Shown: piece by piece, positions 39,118 to 46,826 of the stretch
Numbering within the stretch: position 1 is the first letter of the stretch
How the letters are laid out: each line of letters starts with the position of its first letter
Assembly (NCBI GenBank): GCA_964523895.1
Contig: CAZGBJ010000002.1
Coordinates: forward strand, 62,001 to 126,000
Reading direction: 5' to 3'
DNA: 64,000 nucleotides
Source of the DNA: UBA7359 sp964523895
Lineage (GTDB): Bacteria > Pseudomonadota > Gammaproteobacteria > Eutrophobiales > Eutrophobiaceae
Made by a program: the position numbers and the translations under genes
Notes under the pieces: generated by a model
The model's input: the letters and a program-made list of their open reading frames with translations, nothing else
Told to the model about the DNA's origin: nothing
The model's database searches: none

Positions 39118-39654
39118 ATGATTCAAAAATTTCAAAACGATGATATTCTAAAAGGCTTACTGGCATTCTCTCCTTTTTTTCTGAGTATTACTTCATTATT
39201 TATTGGTTTCAGTACGGCTCTGATCGTGCTCGTTCTTATTTTATTTTTTGTGCCGATGAACTATTTTTTACGCAAGTTGATTCCGCCACAACAGAGACTC
39301 GCTTTTATTCTTGTTTTTGGTGTCTCCTCGATGTTAATAATCAGGATGTTTCTTGAGGCTGAAGTTTATTCGCTGGCGGAAAAAATAGGCTTGTTTTTAC
39401 CTTTGCTGTTAGTGAATAGTATGGTTTTATCTATAAGCGAATCGGTTTATTCATTGCCTGACCTTAAATCTGTAATGGGTAAGGTATTCTCTGTAGGCAT
39501 AGCTATTTTATTATTCTTTGTAATATTTGGCTTCTTACAAGAATTGTTAAATGAGGTTTCATTTTTTACATCACCTGCAGGCTACTTCCTTCTTTCAGGC
39601 CTTCTATTTGCAATGATTAATTGCTTCAATAGAAAAACATTAAAAAGTTTATAA
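39118..39654 (+). CDS. Orphan RsxE/RnfE-like membrane protein
   Basis: 178 residues with about six membrane helices. The pattern LLAFSPFFLSITSLFIGFST, then PPQQRLAFILVFGVSSMLII and GLFLPLLLVNSMVLSISES, follows the topology and spacing of RsxE/NqrD proteins (Rnf-Nqr family), but is divergent: RsxE normally reads CPLLAVTNT and VTNC. In Escherichia coli rsxE sits directly before nth, as here. The other rsx genes are absent from the window. Either a degenerate relic or a repurposed single subunit. Confidence 0.7.
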   Translation: MIQKFQNDDILKGLLAFSPFFLSITSLFIGFSTALIVLVLILFFVPMNYFLRKLIPPQQRLAFILVFGVSSMLIIRMFLEAEVYSLAEKIGLFLPLLLVNSMVLSISESVYSLPDLKSVMGKVFSVGIAILLFFVIFGFLQELLNEVSFFTSPAGYFLLSGLLFAMINCFNRKTLKSL

Positions 39655-39657
39655 GCA

Positions 39658-40302
39658 TTGAATAAAGAAAAACGAACACGCATCTTTAATATATTGCGAG
39701 AACAAAACCCTTCACCTACGACAGAATTAATCTATCAGACACCATTTGAGCTATTAATCGCTGTCATATTGTCAGCTCAAGCTACGGATGTTGGTGTGAA
39801 TAAAGCTACAAAAAAACTTTATGCTATTGCTAATACGCCAGAAGCTATTTTTTCTCTGGGATTAAAGCAACTGAAATCATATATAAAAACAATTGGTCTT
39901 TATAATAACAAGGCGAAAAACATTATTGAAACGTGTCGAATTTTGATCGAAAAGCATAATGGCAAGGTTCCTCAGGATCGTGAAGCATTGGAAAATTTAG
40001 CAGGTGTAGGTAGAAAAACCGCAAATGTAATTTTGAATACGGCTTTTGGCGAACCTACGATCGCTGTTGATACACATATTTTTCGCGTCTCAAACCGTAC
40101 AGGAATAGCACCGGGTAAAAATGTGGTTGAAGTTGAGAAGAAATTATTAAAGTTTGTCCCGGATGAATTTAAAAAAGATGCACATCATTGGCTAATTTTA
40201 CATGGCCGATATACTTGTATTGCTAGAAATCCAAAATGTAATACTTGTCTGATCTTTGATGAATGTGAGTGGAAAGATAGGAGAAAGCATATATCCCCAT
40301 GA
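39658..40302 (+). CDS. nth: Endonuclease III
   Basis: 214 residues. DNA glycosylase/AP lyase for oxidised pyrimidines. The start is TTG at 39658, giving MNKEKRTRIFNILREQNPSP, colinear with the E. coli protein (MNKAKRLEIL...). HhH motif with catalytic Lys: LENLAGVGRKTANVILNT (about 110-127), catalytic Asp in IAVDTHIFRVSNRTG, and the 4Fe-4S cluster Cys-X6-Cys-X2-Cys-X5-Cys (CIARNPKCNTCLIFDEC). Its codon 3 bases after the RsxE-like stop suggests coupled translation. Confidence 0.95.
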   Translation: MNKEKRTRIFNILREQNPSPTTELIYQTPFELLIAVILSAQATDVGVNKATKKLYAIANTPEAIFSLGLKQLKSYIKTIGLYNNKAKNIIETCRILIEKHNGKVPQDREALENLAGVGRKTANVILNTAFGEPTIAVDTHIFRVSNRTGIAPGKNVVEVEKKLLKFVPDEFKKDAHHWLILHGRYTCIARNPKCNTCLIFDECEWKDRRKHISP

Positions 40303-40335
40303 TAGCTATGAACACGCATTTCTAACTATCATGGG
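40296..40335. terminator. 10-bp inverted repeat over the nth stop
   Basis: CCCATGATAG (40296-40305) and CTATCATGGG (40326-40335) form a perfect stem with a 20-base loop that includes the nth stop codon. There is no clear T tract, so it may be an mRNA 3' end structure rather than a true intrinsic terminator. Confidence 0.45.
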
Positions 40336-40391
40336 TATAAAACATTGATAATAAAGCGTAAAATATTGGTAATAACTAATTGGCTGAAATT

Positions 40392-40817
40392 ATGTTTGTG
40401 CAGGATCGAAATGAAGCTCGTGATTACTTCTTTCAGGTGTGGGGTAAGCACAAGAATAAACTTCCTTTAGAGCCCATCGAGGCAATAATATCGGACGTGA
40501 TATTGGAGCATCCTGAATATCATCATTATCTGGATGATAAAGAAACTTCTTCTAATAGTGACTTTAAACCTGAGCAAAATAAAACAAATCCTTTTTTACA
40601 TATGGGGATGCATATCGCACTAAAAGAACAAGTCAGTTCTGACAGACCAGCCGGGATTAATAATGTGTTTAATCAATTGATGACTAAATCAATTTCTATT
40701 CATGATGCCGAACATAAAATGATGGAATGTCTGGGTCAAAGTCTGTGGGAAGCGCAGCGTAATAACGCACTTCCTGATGAAAATAATTATCTGGAATGTT
40801 TGAAAAGGATTTCCTGA
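40392..40817 (+). CDS. DUF1841 protein
   Basis: 141 residues from the ATG at 40392 (MFVQDRNEARDYFFQVWGKH), which matches the usual DUF1841 start; a TTG 12 bases upstream is less likely. The PLEPIEAIISDVILEHPEYH segment and NPFLHMGMHIALKEQ, then DRPAGINNVF, are the family signatures. Function is unknown. Its stop overlaps the start of the SpoIIE phosphatase gene as TGATG, so it is translated in step with the partner-switching cassette. Confidence 0.88.
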   Translation: MFVQDRNEARDYFFQVWGKHKNKLPLEPIEAIISDVILEHPEYHHYLDDKETSSNSDFKPEQNKTNPFLHMGMHIALKEQVSSDRPAGINNVFNQLMTKSISIHDAEHKMMECLGQSLWEAQRNNALPDENNYLECLKRIS

Positions 40818-42097
40818 TGGAAACTCGTAACGTATATGATCTGTTTAGAAAACACGAATCTCATTCGCTTGAAGAGCAACTGCAACTTTTAGTAGACATT
40901 GCGCGAGGGTTTTCGAGCAGCCTCGATATTTCCAAGACATTAAAAAATTCCATAGAAAAAATTATGGAATACATGAATGCTGAAGCAGCTTCGATATTTT
41001 TATTAGAAAATAATGCGAGTGAACTTGTGTGTGCTGAATGCGCCGGGCCAGTTGATATTACGGGTCTAAGGTTATCAGCGGGACAAGGTATCGTCGGGAA
41101 AACTGTAGAGGTGGGTTCTTGTCAGATGATTCGTGATGTTCTTAACGATAAAAATTTTACCAAGACAGTCGATCTGGGCACTGGTTTTCAAACGCGTTCT
41201 ATCCTTTGTTCGCCGTTGATTGTTAATAATGAATGTATCGGTGCACTGGAACTATTAAATAAAAAAAATGATGATTTATTTGACGAACAGGACAGACAAC
41301 TTTCGTCGACATTAGCTTCGTATGCTGCCTTGGCGATCCATAATGCACGCATGGCAGATGCACTGGTTGAACAGGAACGTATGCGTAAAGAACTTGAATT
41401 GGCAAGAGAAATCCAGCTTGATCTTTTACCTGATGAGTCTAAAGCAACGAATTTTCCTGTTAAAGGTATGAATGTTCCGGCACTGGAAGTCTCTGGAGAT
41501 TTTTATGATTTTTTTAAACGAGACGATGGTTTAATTTATTTCAATCTGGCAGATGTTTCCGGCAAAGGTATGAATGCTGCCATGTTAATGGCAAAAGCGA
41601 GTAGCTTATTGCATCACCTGGCCAAGAACATTGATGATCCAGGTGAATTACTGGCCAGGGTTAATGATGAAATTTGTGAAACTGTTTCGCATGGCATGTT
41701 TGTTACTATTGTATCCGGATTCATTGATACCAGTAATTGTACCATTCAGTTTTCAAATGCAGGTCATCAACCACCATTATTCCATCATATTTCGGGTGAG
41801 TTCGAAGAATTAGAAGCGAGCGCACCGCCACTTGGAATTATTGCTGGAACAGAGTTTCCTGTTTCAACAATTCGTCTTGAGGGGGGCTCAGTTTATTTAT
41901 TCACTGATGGCGTGACTGAGAGCATGGATGAAGATCAAAAACTATTAGATGTCGGTGGTTTGATTGAGCTGATTGAAGATAACTCGAGACTAACTGCATC
42001 AAAGCGACTGGAAGATATAGTTGCAAAAATTATTCATCCAAGCGTTGACCAACGAGATGACATTACTTTAATGGTGATAGAGTGCTGTCTGAAATGA
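40817..42097 (+). CDS. GAF-SpoIIE (RsbU-type) protein phosphatase
   Basis: 426 residues from the ATG at 40817. A GAF sensor domain (about 30-175; NAEAASIFLLENNASELVC, GQGIVGKTVEVG) is joined by a helical linker (ELELAREIQLDLLPDE) to a SpoIIE/PP2C domain (about 205-425). Metal-binding acidic residues are in VSGDFYDFF, LADVSGKGMNAAMLMAKAS, LFTDGVTESMD and QRDDITLMVIE. RsbU-type enzymes dephosphorylate STAS antagonists. It overlaps the RsbW-like kinase gene as ATGA. The GAF ligand is unknown. Confidence 0.93.
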   Translation: METRNVYDLFRKHESHSLEEQLQLLVDIARGFSSSLDISKTLKNSIEKIMEYMNAEAASIFLLENNASELVCAECAGPVDITGLRLSAGQGIVGKTVEVGSCQMIRDVLNDKNFTKTVDLGTGFQTRSILCSPLIVNNECIGALELLNKKNDDLFDEQDRQLSSTLASYAALAIHNARMADALVEQERMRKELELAREIQLDLLPDESKATNFPVKGMNVPALEVSGDFYDFFKRDDGLIYFNLADVSGKGMNAAMLMAKASSLLHHLAKNIDDPGELLARVNDEICETVSHGMFVTIVSGFIDTSNCTIQFSNAGHQPPLFHHISGEFEELEASAPPLGIIAGTEFPVSTIRLEGGSVYLFTDGVTESMDEDQKLLDVGGLIELIEDNSRLTASKRLEDIVAKIIHPSVDQRDDITLMVIECCLK

Positions 42098-42510
42098 GTA
42101 TTGAAACCTTATTTGAAGTTCGATTTCCGGCCAAAGCAGAGCGTTTATGTCTGATTCGTGCTTTAGTTAAAAGAACGGCTGAAGTAGTGGGTTGTTGTTC
42201 CGAACTATCGGATAGACTGGTGCTTGCTGTGAATGAAGCCTGCATGAATGTTATCCAACATGCCTATCAGGGTGATGAACTGGGTGAAATCGTGCTTGAA
42301 ATGCTCAATAATAATGGGAAGCTTCATTTCAGGTTAGTGGATTACGCTAAGCCTATTGATCTGGATTCAGTTAAACCACGTGATCTTGAAGATATACGTC
42401 CGGGAGGACTGGGAACACATTTTATCAATGAAATTATGGATGAATGTGATATGGGGCATCTTGAGGAAGGCAAGGGGAATTATCTCGAGATGATAAAAAA
42501 AATAAGTTAA
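42094..42510 (+). CDS. RsbW-like anti-sigma/anti-factor serine kinase
   Basis: 138 residues from the ATG at 42094, which overlaps the phosphatase stop. A single HATPase domain of the GHKL type: N-box LVLAVNEACMNVIQHAYQGD (about 48-67), a VDYAKPID G1-like loop, and GGLGTHFINEIMDEC. Kinases of this class phosphorylate a STAS-domain partner and hold a sigma factor or another target when the partner is phosphorylated. The STAS gene follows 18 bases later. No sigma-factor gene is adjacent, so the target is unknown. Confidence 0.92.
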   Translation: MSIETLFEVRFPAKAERLCLIRALVKRTAEVVGCCSELSDRLVLAVNEACMNVIQHAYQGDELGEIVLEMLNNNGKLHFRLVDYAKPIDLDSVKPRDLEDIRPGGLGTHFINEIMDECDMGHLEEGKGNYLEMIKKIS

Positions 42511-42528
42511 CAAAAACGAGTATCAAGC

Positions 42529-42861
42529 ATGAATATCAGCTCAGAAGAAAAAGAAAAATATACGCTTATTGGATTGGAAGGTGATGTTGATTTGTCATGT
42601 TCGCCTGATGCTCGCAAAAGTATTCTCGCTGTACTGGAAGAAAATAAAAGTCTGTTAATTGATCTCGGGATGGTCACATATATCGATAGTTCCGGTATTG
42701 CCAGTTTGGTCGAAGGTTATCAAACCGCTAAAAAACAATCATTGAGATTTGGTTTAGTGGGTGTCAGTGATGCTGCAATGAGCGTCCTGAAACTGGCAAG
42801 GCTTGATAAAGTTTTTCCTATATTTGATTCATTTGAAGACTATGAAAAAGAGGATATCTAA
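42529..42861 (+). CDS. STAS-domain anti-sigma factor antagonist
   Basis: 110 residues, a single STAS domain. The predicted phosphorylated Ser is in LGMVTYIDSSGIASLVEGYQ (about residues 46-65), the standard RsbV/SpoIIAA site. It should be phosphorylated by the upstream RsbW-like kinase and dephosphorylated by the GAF-SpoIIE enzyme, giving a complete three-part switch in gene order phosphatase, kinase, antagonist. About 90 bases separate it from the adenylate cyclase. Confidence 0.93.
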   Translation: MNISSEEKEKYTLIGLEGDVDLSCSPDARKSILAVLEENKSLLIDLGMVTYIDSSGIASLVEGYQTAKKQSLRFGLVGVSDAAMSVLKLARLDKVFPIFDSFEDYEKEDI

Positions 42862-42953
42862 ACTTCATTTCTATACTCAAACCTATCTAAAAATGAACTT
42901 ACTAAAATGAGCCAAATGCTCAATTAATTAACGTAAAAACAGTAAGCTTATAA

Positions 42954-45215
42954 ATGAATGCCATTCTAAAATTAATTAAGAAACAGTATTTACGAATACT
43001 ACTTAATTTATTAATTACCATTATATTTCTTTCCTTCGTAGGATCTTACGATGATTCTTCTGGCGAAGGGAAAAATTATCTTTCTATAATGGAAAATATT
43101 GCTTATGACTATCGTATTGCTTTAACGATGTCTAACACGGTTGATGAACGTATTGTTATTATCGACATCGATGAAAAGAGTCTTGCAAAAATAGGTCGTT
43201 GGCCATGGGGCAGAGATACGATGGCTAACTTAACGAACCAATTGTTCGATGTATATGAAGTTGACTTGGTTGGTTTTGATATTGTTTTTGCCGAAGAAGA
43301 TAAAAGTTCTGGATTACATATCTTAAATAAGCTGGTTGACAATGAACTAAATGATCAAAAAGAATTTATACAACGTGTTACAGAATTAAAAGATGTACTG
43401 GATTACGATCAATTGTTTCTTAATAGTTTGTTGAACAGAAAAGTTGTTCTTGGATATTATTTTAATCGTGCAATAGGTGAAGAAGGAAAACTGATAAGTG
43501 GTAAATTACCAGAGCCTGTATATTCATCTGAAGAATTGAATGACATTAATATCGACGCAAGAAGTGCAACAGGCTATGGATCAAATCTTCCTCGATTTCA
43601 ATCGGGTAGCACGGCTGCAGGACATTTTAATCCATCGATCGATACTGATGGCGTAGTTAGAAGAATACCTATGCTGTATGAATATAATGGTGATTATTAT
43701 GAGTCACTTTCTCTTTCTATGGCTCGTTTATTACTAGATGTTGATGTCATCATTCCTGTTTTTGCAGGTTCGAGTGAAACGGGCTCAGATTATTTTGAAC
43801 TTGAATCACTGCAAATAGGTGATTTGAACATCCCTGTTGATGAACATATCCAGGCACTGGTTCCCTATCGTGGACGACAGGGAAGCTTTAAATATATCTC
43901 CGCAGTAGATGTAATAAATGGAAAAATAGAAAAATCCGAATTACAGGGTCGTATTATATTGGTTGGTACATCTGCGCCTGCTTTATTCGATATGCGGACT
44001 ACCCCCGTGGGTGAAATTTATCCCGGTGTTGAGGTTCACGCCAATATGCTAGCCGGAATTATTGATGAGAGTATTAAATTAAAACCAAAATTTATACTTG
44101 CCGTGGAATTCATTCAAATATTATTTGTTGGTCTCATTCTTTCTTTCATAATTCCTTGTATTAGTCCGTTAATGGCGAACTTTGTTTTTGGAATATTTTT
44201 GGCAATATTAATCGGTTTTAATTTTTATATTTGGGAAACTGCAAACCTGGTACTACCGATCGCACCCTTATTGTTGATGTTGCTTACTTTGTATCTATTT
44301 AATATGACGTTTGGCTTTTTTATTGAACGACGAGGTAAACGTGAGATTTCAGGACTATTTGGTCAATATATTCCGTCGGAATTGGTTGACGAAATGAGTG
44401 ACAATCCAGCGGCCTGTTCGATGGATGCAGAAAACAGAAATATGACGGTGCTCTTTTCTGATGTGAGGGGCTTTACCACAATATCAGAGGGTCTTGAACC
44501 GGCTGAATTATCAAATTTAATGAATGCGATTTTGACACCACTGACAGGTGTTATTCATCACAGCCGAGGCACGATAGATAAATACATGGGTGATGCCATT
44601 ATGGCATTTTGGGGTGCGCCACTAGAAGATGAGAACCATGCTCGACATGCATTGCAAGCTGGTTACGATATGATCGAGCGATTACAGGCACTGAAGCATG
44701 AATTCAAGGAACGTGGCTGGCCGGAAATTAATATCGGCGTGGGTATTAATACCGGTGAAATGAGTGTCGGCAATATGGGATCGGAATTTCGTATGGCCTA
44801 TACCGTACTAGGTGATACTGTTAATTTGGGTTCAAGACTGGAAGGACTAACTAAAAATTACGGTGTTGATATTATTGTTAGTGAGTCGACAAAAGACGCC
44901 GTGCCTGAATATATTTATATGAAACTTGATCGAGTTAAGGTAAAAGGAAAAAACGAGCCTGTAACGATTTATGAACCAGTAGCACTAATAGATGAAATTT
45001 CCCCTGATGAAGAAATTGAAATAGATGAATACGATAAAGCGCTTAATTTTTATTATAGTCAGGATTGGGGCAGGGCTAAAAGTAAGTTTAATCTTTTGAA
45101 GGAATCTTATTCAGAAAGAAAAATCTATGATATCTATCTTGAGCGAATAGAGAATTATATCAATACGCCTCCGCCAGAAAAGTGGGACGGTGTGTTTACT
45201 CACACTACGAAATAG
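42954..45215 (+). CDS. CHASE2-domain class III adenylate/guanylate cyclase
   Basis: 753 residues. One membrane helix near residues 13-30, an extracytoplasmic CHASE2 domain (about 35-370, with IDIDEKSLAKIGRWPWGRD), three membrane helices (about 380-460), and a cytoplasmic class III cyclase domain (about 490-680). Metal-binding Asps are in LFSDVRGFTTI and KYMGDAIMAFWG, the base-binding Lys in TIDKYMGDA with Thr in AYTVLGDT, and the transition-state Asn and Arg in DTVNLGSRLEG, so the enzyme should be active and make cAMP. A tail of about 70 residues follows. It converges on the FHA gene. Confidence 0.94.
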   Translation: MNAILKLIKKQYLRILLNLLITIIFLSFVGSYDDSSGEGKNYLSIMENIAYDYRIALTMSNTVDERIVIIDIDEKSLAKIGRWPWGRDTMANLTNQLFDVYEVDLVGFDIVFAEEDKSSGLHILNKLVDNELNDQKEFIQRVTELKDVLDYDQLFLNSLLNRKVVLGYYFNRAIGEEGKLISGKLPEPVYSSEELNDINIDARSATGYGSNLPRFQSGSTAAGHFNPSIDTDGVVRRIPMLYEYNGDYYESLSLSMARLLLDVDVIIPVFAGSSETGSDYFELESLQIGDLNIPVDEHIQALVPYRGRQGSFKYISAVDVINGKIEKSELQGRIILVGTSAPALFDMRTTPVGEIYPGVEVHANMLAGIIDESIKLKPKFILAVEFIQILFVGLILSFIIPCISPLMANFVFGIFLAILIGFNFYIWETANLVLPIAPLLLMLLTLYLFNMTFGFFIERRGKREISGLFGQYIPSELVDEMSDNPAACSMDAENRNMTVLFSDVRGFTTISEGLEPAELSNLMNAILTPLTGVIHHSRGTIDKYMGDAIMAFWGAPLEDENHARHALQAGYDMIERLQALKHEFKERGWPEINIGVGINTGEMSVGNMGSEFRMAYTVLGDTVNLGSRLEGLTKNYGVDIIVSESTKDAVPEYIYMKLDRVKVKGKNEPVTIYEPVALIDEISPDEEIEIDEYDKALNFYYSQDWGRAKSKFNLLKESYSERKIYDIYLERIENYINTPPPEKWDGVFTHTTK

Positions 45216-45281
45216 GGGACTGAATCCAGGGGGCAGGATTTAGGTACTGCTCTGTTTATACTCAATTCCCTAAAAACTATC

Positions 45282-45974
45282 CTAGGCTGCAGTAAACTCC
45301 ATCTTGATACCCGCTAGCTCAATCAGATCACTGCCCTTTAATTGATACGCTTTTGCACCTATTTCTTCACCATTTACAACAGGAAAACTGCTGCCTTCAA
45401 TATGTGTGAGAAAATAACCTTGGGGTCGACGAGAAATAACCGCAACCTGAGTTCCTGGTTTACCTAAGGTGATTAATGCCTTGGTTAATTCCAATTCTTT
45501 GCCTGCTATTGGTCCATTTAAGACCGTTAAACGACCGAGAGGCATTCCACCTCCGGCAGGTGCAGCAGTAGCAGGCGCCGCAGATTCAACCGCTTTATCA
45601 GCAGCTTGTGCCGCAGCAACGGCAGCACTAGCTGAACCAGGCTTGATGATCATGGTTTTTTCAAAATCATCATCATCCGCAGTTGCGTGTTCATTGACGT
45701 ATTTCAGTTCATGCTTACCAATAGCAATCACGTCACCATCTTTAAGTGCATGTTTTTTAACAAGCTTACCGTTTACGTAGCTGCCGTTCGTGCTACCAAG
45801 ATCTTCCAGGAAAGAATCGTCGAGTATTGTTATAACCAGCGCGTGTTTACCACTAACCGCCAGGTTATCGATTGGAATGTCATTGTCAGGTTTACGCCCA
45901 ATGGTCAATCGCTCTTGAGTGAGTTCATATTCACCTTGAACAACACCATTCATGCTTAGAACTAACTTAGCCAT
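45282..45974 (-). CDS. FHA-domain protein
   Basis: 230 residues. The N-terminal FHA domain (about 1-95) has the full phosphothreonine-binding set: TIGRKPDNDIPI, LAVSGKHALV and DLGSTNGSYVNGKLV. A low-complexity Ala/Pro linker (about 118-148) joins it to a second, degenerate FHA-like fold (about 150-230, LGKPGTQVAVISRRPQGYFL) without the conserved Ser-x-x-His. Between them is DDDFEKTMIIKP, a candidate phosphothreonine motif. Last gene of the Ser/Thr kinase-phosphatase-FHA unit, so it is the likely phospho-reader. Confidence 0.92.
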   Translation of the reverse strand: MAKLVLSMNGVVQGEYELTQERLTIGRKPDNDIPIDNLAVSGKHALVITILDDSFLEDLGSTNGSYVNGKLVKKHALKDGDVIAIGKHELKYVNEHATADDDDFEKTMIIKPGSASAAVAAAQAADKAVESAAPATAAPAGGGMPLGRLTVLNGPIAGKELELTKALITLGKPGTQVAVISRRPQGYFLTHIEGSSFPVVNGEEIGAKAYQLKGSDLIELAGIKMEFTAA

Positions 45975-45998
45975 AGCTAATTGCTATCCCCGTATTTC

Positions 45999-46826
45999 TT
46001 ATTTATTAAAACGTTTTTTAATTTTTTGTAAAAAACCTTTGGGTGAAGAAAAATCTTCCCGGATACGCACCAAAATGATCGAGATGTTATCCTTGCCCCC
46101 TCTTTTGTTCGCAAATTCCACTAATTTATCTGCGGTTTGTGCAAGATTAGCACTATATTTACTTAGGGTTAAGTGAATTTCTTCATCTTTTACCATATCA
46201 TTCAATCCATCCGAGCAGAGAAGGTAAATATCGTCTGGTAAAACGCTTTCTTCGACCAAATCGACATCAACATTTGCATCTATTCCCATGGCTCGTGTCA
46301 CCAGATTTTTAGGTGTGTTGGCATGTGCTTCTTCCGGTGTATATAAACCCCGGTCTATAAGCTCCTGAATTAAAGAGTGATCCTTGGTGACTTGTTGTAA
46401 CTCATTGTTTCTTAAGCGATATAAGCGTGAATCGCCGACATGGGCAATGGACAAGATATTGTCATGAAAGAGTCCAACAACAATGGTTGTACCCATGCCC
46501 TGACATTGTGGATCGGCCTTGGCGGTATTGTAAATGACTGAATTTGCTTGAACTACCATCTCACGAACGACCAGAGACTCATTGCAGAAACCAGTAGCTT
46601 CATCAATTTGTCCTTTTTTTGCTTTATTTAGTCCATTAGTGATGCCATACAAAATATTGGTAACAGCAAGTGCACTGGCGACTTCTCCAGCTTTGTAGCC
46701 ACCCATTCCGTCCGCTAGAATGACCAAGCCCTGTCTCCCATCAGTAATCGTGCTGTCTTCATTGTGTGGCCGCTTCCGACCAACATCAGACTGATTTACG
46801 ATTTCAAGTTTAGCTGAGAGATCCAT
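45999..46826 (-). CDS. PP2C-type Ser/Thr protein phosphatase
   Basis: 275 residues, PP2C (PppA/Stp1) family. Metal-site motifs are in order: VGRKRPHNEDS, ILADGMGGYKAGEVAS, IAHVGDSRLYRLRNNEL, LCSDGLNDMV and RGGKDNISIILVR. The tail (DFSSPKGFLQKIKKRFNK) is basic. It should reverse the phosphorylation made by the adjacent kinase. Its start overlaps the kinase stop by one base (TAATG). Confidence 0.95.
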   Translation of the reverse strand: MDLSAKLEIVNQSDVGRKRPHNEDSTITDGRQGLVILADGMGGYKAGEVASALAVTNILYGITNGLNKAKKGQIDEATGFCNESLVVREMVVQANSVIYNTAKADPQCQGMGTTIVVGLFHDNILSIAHVGDSRLYRLRNNELQQVTKDHSLIQELIDRGLYTPEEAHANTPKNLVTRAMGIDANVDVDLVEESVLPDDIYLLCSDGLNDMVKDEEIHLTLSKYSANLAQTADKLVEFANKRGGKDNISIILVRIREDFSSPKGFLQKIKKRFNK

